Source: Bradyrhizobium iriomotense (GTDB taxonomy: Bacteria > Pseudomonadota > Alphaproteobacteria > Rhizobiales > Xanthobacteraceae). Taken from it: a stretch of 64,000 nucleotides of DNA. The first letter of the stretch is position 1. Every line of letters begins with the position of its first letter. Positions 62,203-64,000 of the stretch are shown here, in pieces. The notes beneath the pieces were generated by a model. The model had not been told where the DNA came from. It did not search any database and saw only the letters and a list, made by a program, of their open reading frames with translations. The stretch lies in NCBI RefSeq assembly GCF_030160715.1, contig NZ_BSOW01000001.1, forward strand, positions 372,001 to 436,000, written 5' to 3'. The position numbers were made by a program, and so were the translations under genes.

Positions 62203-63546
62203 GTGGCGCTGAGGTCACCGACGTTCAAATCGCTGATCTGGCGCATCGTCTTCCTGCACATCGTCGCGATCGCCGTGGTCGCGATCTTCCTGCCGCTGGT
62301 GCTGTTCTGGCTGCTGAACTCGGAAATCGGCGAGCTGCATCGTGCCGCCATGCGGGCGCAGGCCGAGGTGCTGGCCGAGCGCATCGCAGTGCAGCCGGAC
62401 GGCAGGATCACGTTCAACCTGCCCGACAGCCTCCGCGGCCTCTATTCGGAGGCTTATGGCCGCTATCAATACGACATCAGCGATGCCGACGGCCGCGTGC
62501 TGTTCTCCTCGCACAAGAAGACCGGCGCGGCAGCCTCGGAGACGATTTCCGGCGCTGGCGTCACGCGCACCATCGACGACAAGACCGTGCGCATCCAGGT
62601 CGCCGAGGATCTCGCCCATCGCGACGTCATCATCGACGACATCGTCGCCAATTTCTTCCGCCGCGTCGGCTGGATCACGATTCCGATCCTCCTGACCCTG
62701 CTCGCCATTGACATCATCATCTTCCGCCGCGCCATCGCGCCGCTCTTGAAGGCTTCGGAGGAGGCGAGCAATATCGGACCGGCGCGCACCGATATCCGCC
62801 TTCCGACGGAGCAGATCCCGCGCGAGATCCTGCCGCTGGTCACCGCGGTCAACCAGGCGCTCGACCGGCTCGAGGACGGTTTTCGCGTGCAGCGGCAGTT
62901 CACCGCGGACGCCGCGCATCAGCTGCGCACGCCGCTTGCGATCCTGCGCACCCGGATCGAGACGTTGGGCGACGGCGCGGCCAGAGAGGCGCTACACGCC
63001 GACATCGAGGGCATGAGCCGGATCGTCGCGCAGCTGCTGGAGATTGCCGAGCTCGATATGCTGGTGCTCGATCCCGGCGAGACCGCCGACTTGCGGGCGG
63101 TCTGCGCCGAAGTGATCGGCTCGATCGCGCCGCTCGCGCTCGCCCAGCACAAGGACATCGCGCTGAGGGGCACCGACGCGCCGGTCCTGATCCACGGCAA
63201 TTCGGAGATGCTGCAACGGGCAATCTTCAATCTCGCGGAGAACGCCATCAAGTTCACCGCGAAGGATACCGCCGTCGACGTCGAGGTCAGCGGCGACGGT
63301 GTGGTGCGGGTGCGCGATTGCGGTCCGGGCATCGCGGAAGCCGAACGCGAGCTGATCTTCCAGCGCTTCTGGCGCGCCGACCGGCAGCGCAGCGACGGTG
63401 CGGGCCTCGGGCTGTCGATCGTGCGCGGCGTCGCGGAGGATCACGCGGCGGGCATCGCCGTCGAAAACCTCCCCGGCGGCGGCGCGCAATTCACGCTGCG
63501 CTTCAAGCTGGCGGACAATAGCGAGGCTGCATCGCTCCCCTCGTAG
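62203..63546 (+). CDS. sensor histidine kinase
   Basis: A 447-residue kinase with GTG start. Helix 1 (about 15-40) and helix 2 (about 157-178) enclose a periplasmic sensor domain of roughly 115 residues. Then follow HAMP-like residues, the HisKA box AAHQLRTPLAIL and an HATPase domain with NLAENAIKF, RDCGPGIAEAE and GAGLGLSIV. Layout matches TctE/QseC-type kinases. It pairs with the regulator just upstream; the ligand is unknown. Confidence 0.92.
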   Translation: MALRSPTFKSLIWRIVFLHIVAIAVVAIFLPLVLFWLLNSEIGELHRAAMRAQAEVLAERIAVQPDGRITFNLPDSLRGLYSEAYGRYQYDISDADGRVLFSSHKKTGAAASETISGAGVTRTIDDKTVRIQVAEDLAHRDVIIDDIVANFFRRVGWITIPILLTLLAIDIIIFRRAIAPLLKASEEASNIGPARTDIRLPTEQIPREILPLVTAVNQALDRLEDGFRVQRQFTADAAHQLRTPLAILRTRIETLGDGAAREALHADIEGMSRIVAQLLEIAELDMLVLDPGETADLRAVCAEVIGSIAPLALAQHKDIALRGTDAPVLIHGNSEMLQRAIFNLAENAIKFTAKDTAVDVEVSGDGVVRVRDCGPGIAEAERELIFQRFWRADRQRSDGAGLGLSIVRGVAEDHAAGIAVENLPGGGAQFTLRFKLADNSEAASLPS

Positions 63547-63563
63547 GACTGGGCAAAGCCTCT

Positions 63564-64000
63564 CTATCGCGATGCGTTGATAGCGGCCGGCTCCAGCACG
63601 GGCTCCGCCGAGGATTCGCGCACGGCGAGCTCGCATTGAAAAAGATCGGGCTTGCCGAGGGGCGGCATCTTCCTTCGTCCGAGGAGGGACGAGATCGCCG
63701 CATCTGCGATCTCCGGCATCGGTTGGACAATCGTCGTGAGCCGGGGCGTGATGAGGTTCGATAGCGGTATTCCGTCAAAGCCTACGATGGACAGGCCCGC
63801 CGGAAGCGGAATGCCGAGATCGTTCGCGGCCCGCAAGCAGCCGATGGCCTGTTGGTCGGAGCTGGCGAATATTGCGGTCGGACGCTCGGCTCTGGGTCGA
63901 GCAAGCAGGAAGGTGCCGGCGGCGCGCCCGCTCTCATAGTCGAAAGCTGCGTTGACGAAGAGAGGCTCGACCTTCGCCCCCCGGTGGTCGCGGAGGGGCC
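63564..64000 (-). CDS. LacI-family regulator, C-terminal part (cut by window)
   Basis: The frame is open to the window end and reads VNAAFDYESGRAAGTFLLA, FASSDQQAIGCLRAANDLG, PAGLSIVGFDGIPLSNLITP and RLTTIVQPMPEIADAAISS. These are the C-terminal sensor and dimer segments of LacI/GalR repressors (DYESGR, SD..A.G, GFD..P.S....P.LTT). The N-terminal HTH lies beyond 64000. It is convergent with the histidine kinase gene. Confidence 0.88.
   Translation of the reverse strand, partial: PLRDHRGAKVEPLFVNAAFDYESGRAAGTFLLARPRAERPTAIFASSDQQAIGCLRAANDLGIPLPAGLSIVGFDGIPLSNLITPRLTTIVQPMPEIADAAISSLLGRRKMPPLGKPDLFQCELAVRESSAEPVLEPAAINASR

Overview
The window reads as chromosome of a GC-rich alphaproteobacterium, most likely Bradyrhizobium or a close relative. 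The evidence is the high GC, the gene families and their order (formate dehydrogenase with its DUF cluster, TRAP and RND systems, many CoA-ester enzymes) and a REP-like palindrome that I associate from memory with this group. No intact rRNA, tRNA, CRISPR array, prophage or insertion sequence is visible.

Region by region. (1) 0.1-4.4 kb: a five-gene catabolic operon (VOC protein, luciferase-like monooxygenase, flavin reductase with an extra domain, alpha/beta hydrolase, enoyl-CoA hydratase) behind a palindromic operator. A LysR gene, a pirin and a DoxX protein follow (4.5-6.85 kb). (2) 6.85-10.5 kb is a decay zone: the last 40 codons of an M20 amidohydrolase, a TetR gene with two frameshifts whose operators survive, an intact thioesterase, a zinc alcohol dehydrogenase with one frameshift, an integrase remnant and two tRNA-like scars. 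(3) 11.3-23.9 kb is a periplasmic, membrane-anchored formate dehydrogenase island: WD40-cytochrome c, large polyferredoxin, biotin/lipoate-ligase-like protein, DUF6505, DUF6352, DUF3305, DUF3306, an HTH-TorD fusion, a TAT-targeted small protein, then alpha, beta and gamma subunits. Same-orientation copies of a degenerate ~100-bp repeat lie at 10.13 and 24.56 kb, on either side of it.

(4) 25.0-39.6 kb is the most interesting region: a divergent 17-gene catabolic regulon around two matching LacI-type operators. The minus arm is LacI, tautomerase, acyl-CoA dehydrogenase, CoA-transferase, MaoC and an ABC binding protein. The plus arm is a DapA-family lyase, CaiB CoA-transferase, acyl-CoA dehydrogenase, two MaoC proteins, a second DapA-like protein, a small alpha/beta-barrel protein, a complete polar-amino-acid-type ABC transporter and a third DapA-like protein. 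Two of the three DapA-like proteins carry NGHAGE where the third has the usual GSTGE. Together they suggest uptake of an unknown small acid, CoA activation, dehydrogenation, hydration and lyase cleavage.

(5) 39.6-50.6 kb: a decayed flavin monooxygenase, dusA, an aspartic protease with a DUF1289 protein, a histidine kinase, nhaD with a 3-hydroxyisobutyrate-dehydrogenase-like gene, a VOC protein, an ApbC/Mrp ATPase and two tandem TRAP binding proteins, each closed by a strong terminator. (6) 50.8-64 kb: an RND efflux operon, a winged-helix/TPR regulator, a GNAT acetyltransferase, a small membrane protein, a membrane acyltransferase, a two-component system, and a LacI-family gene cut by the window end.
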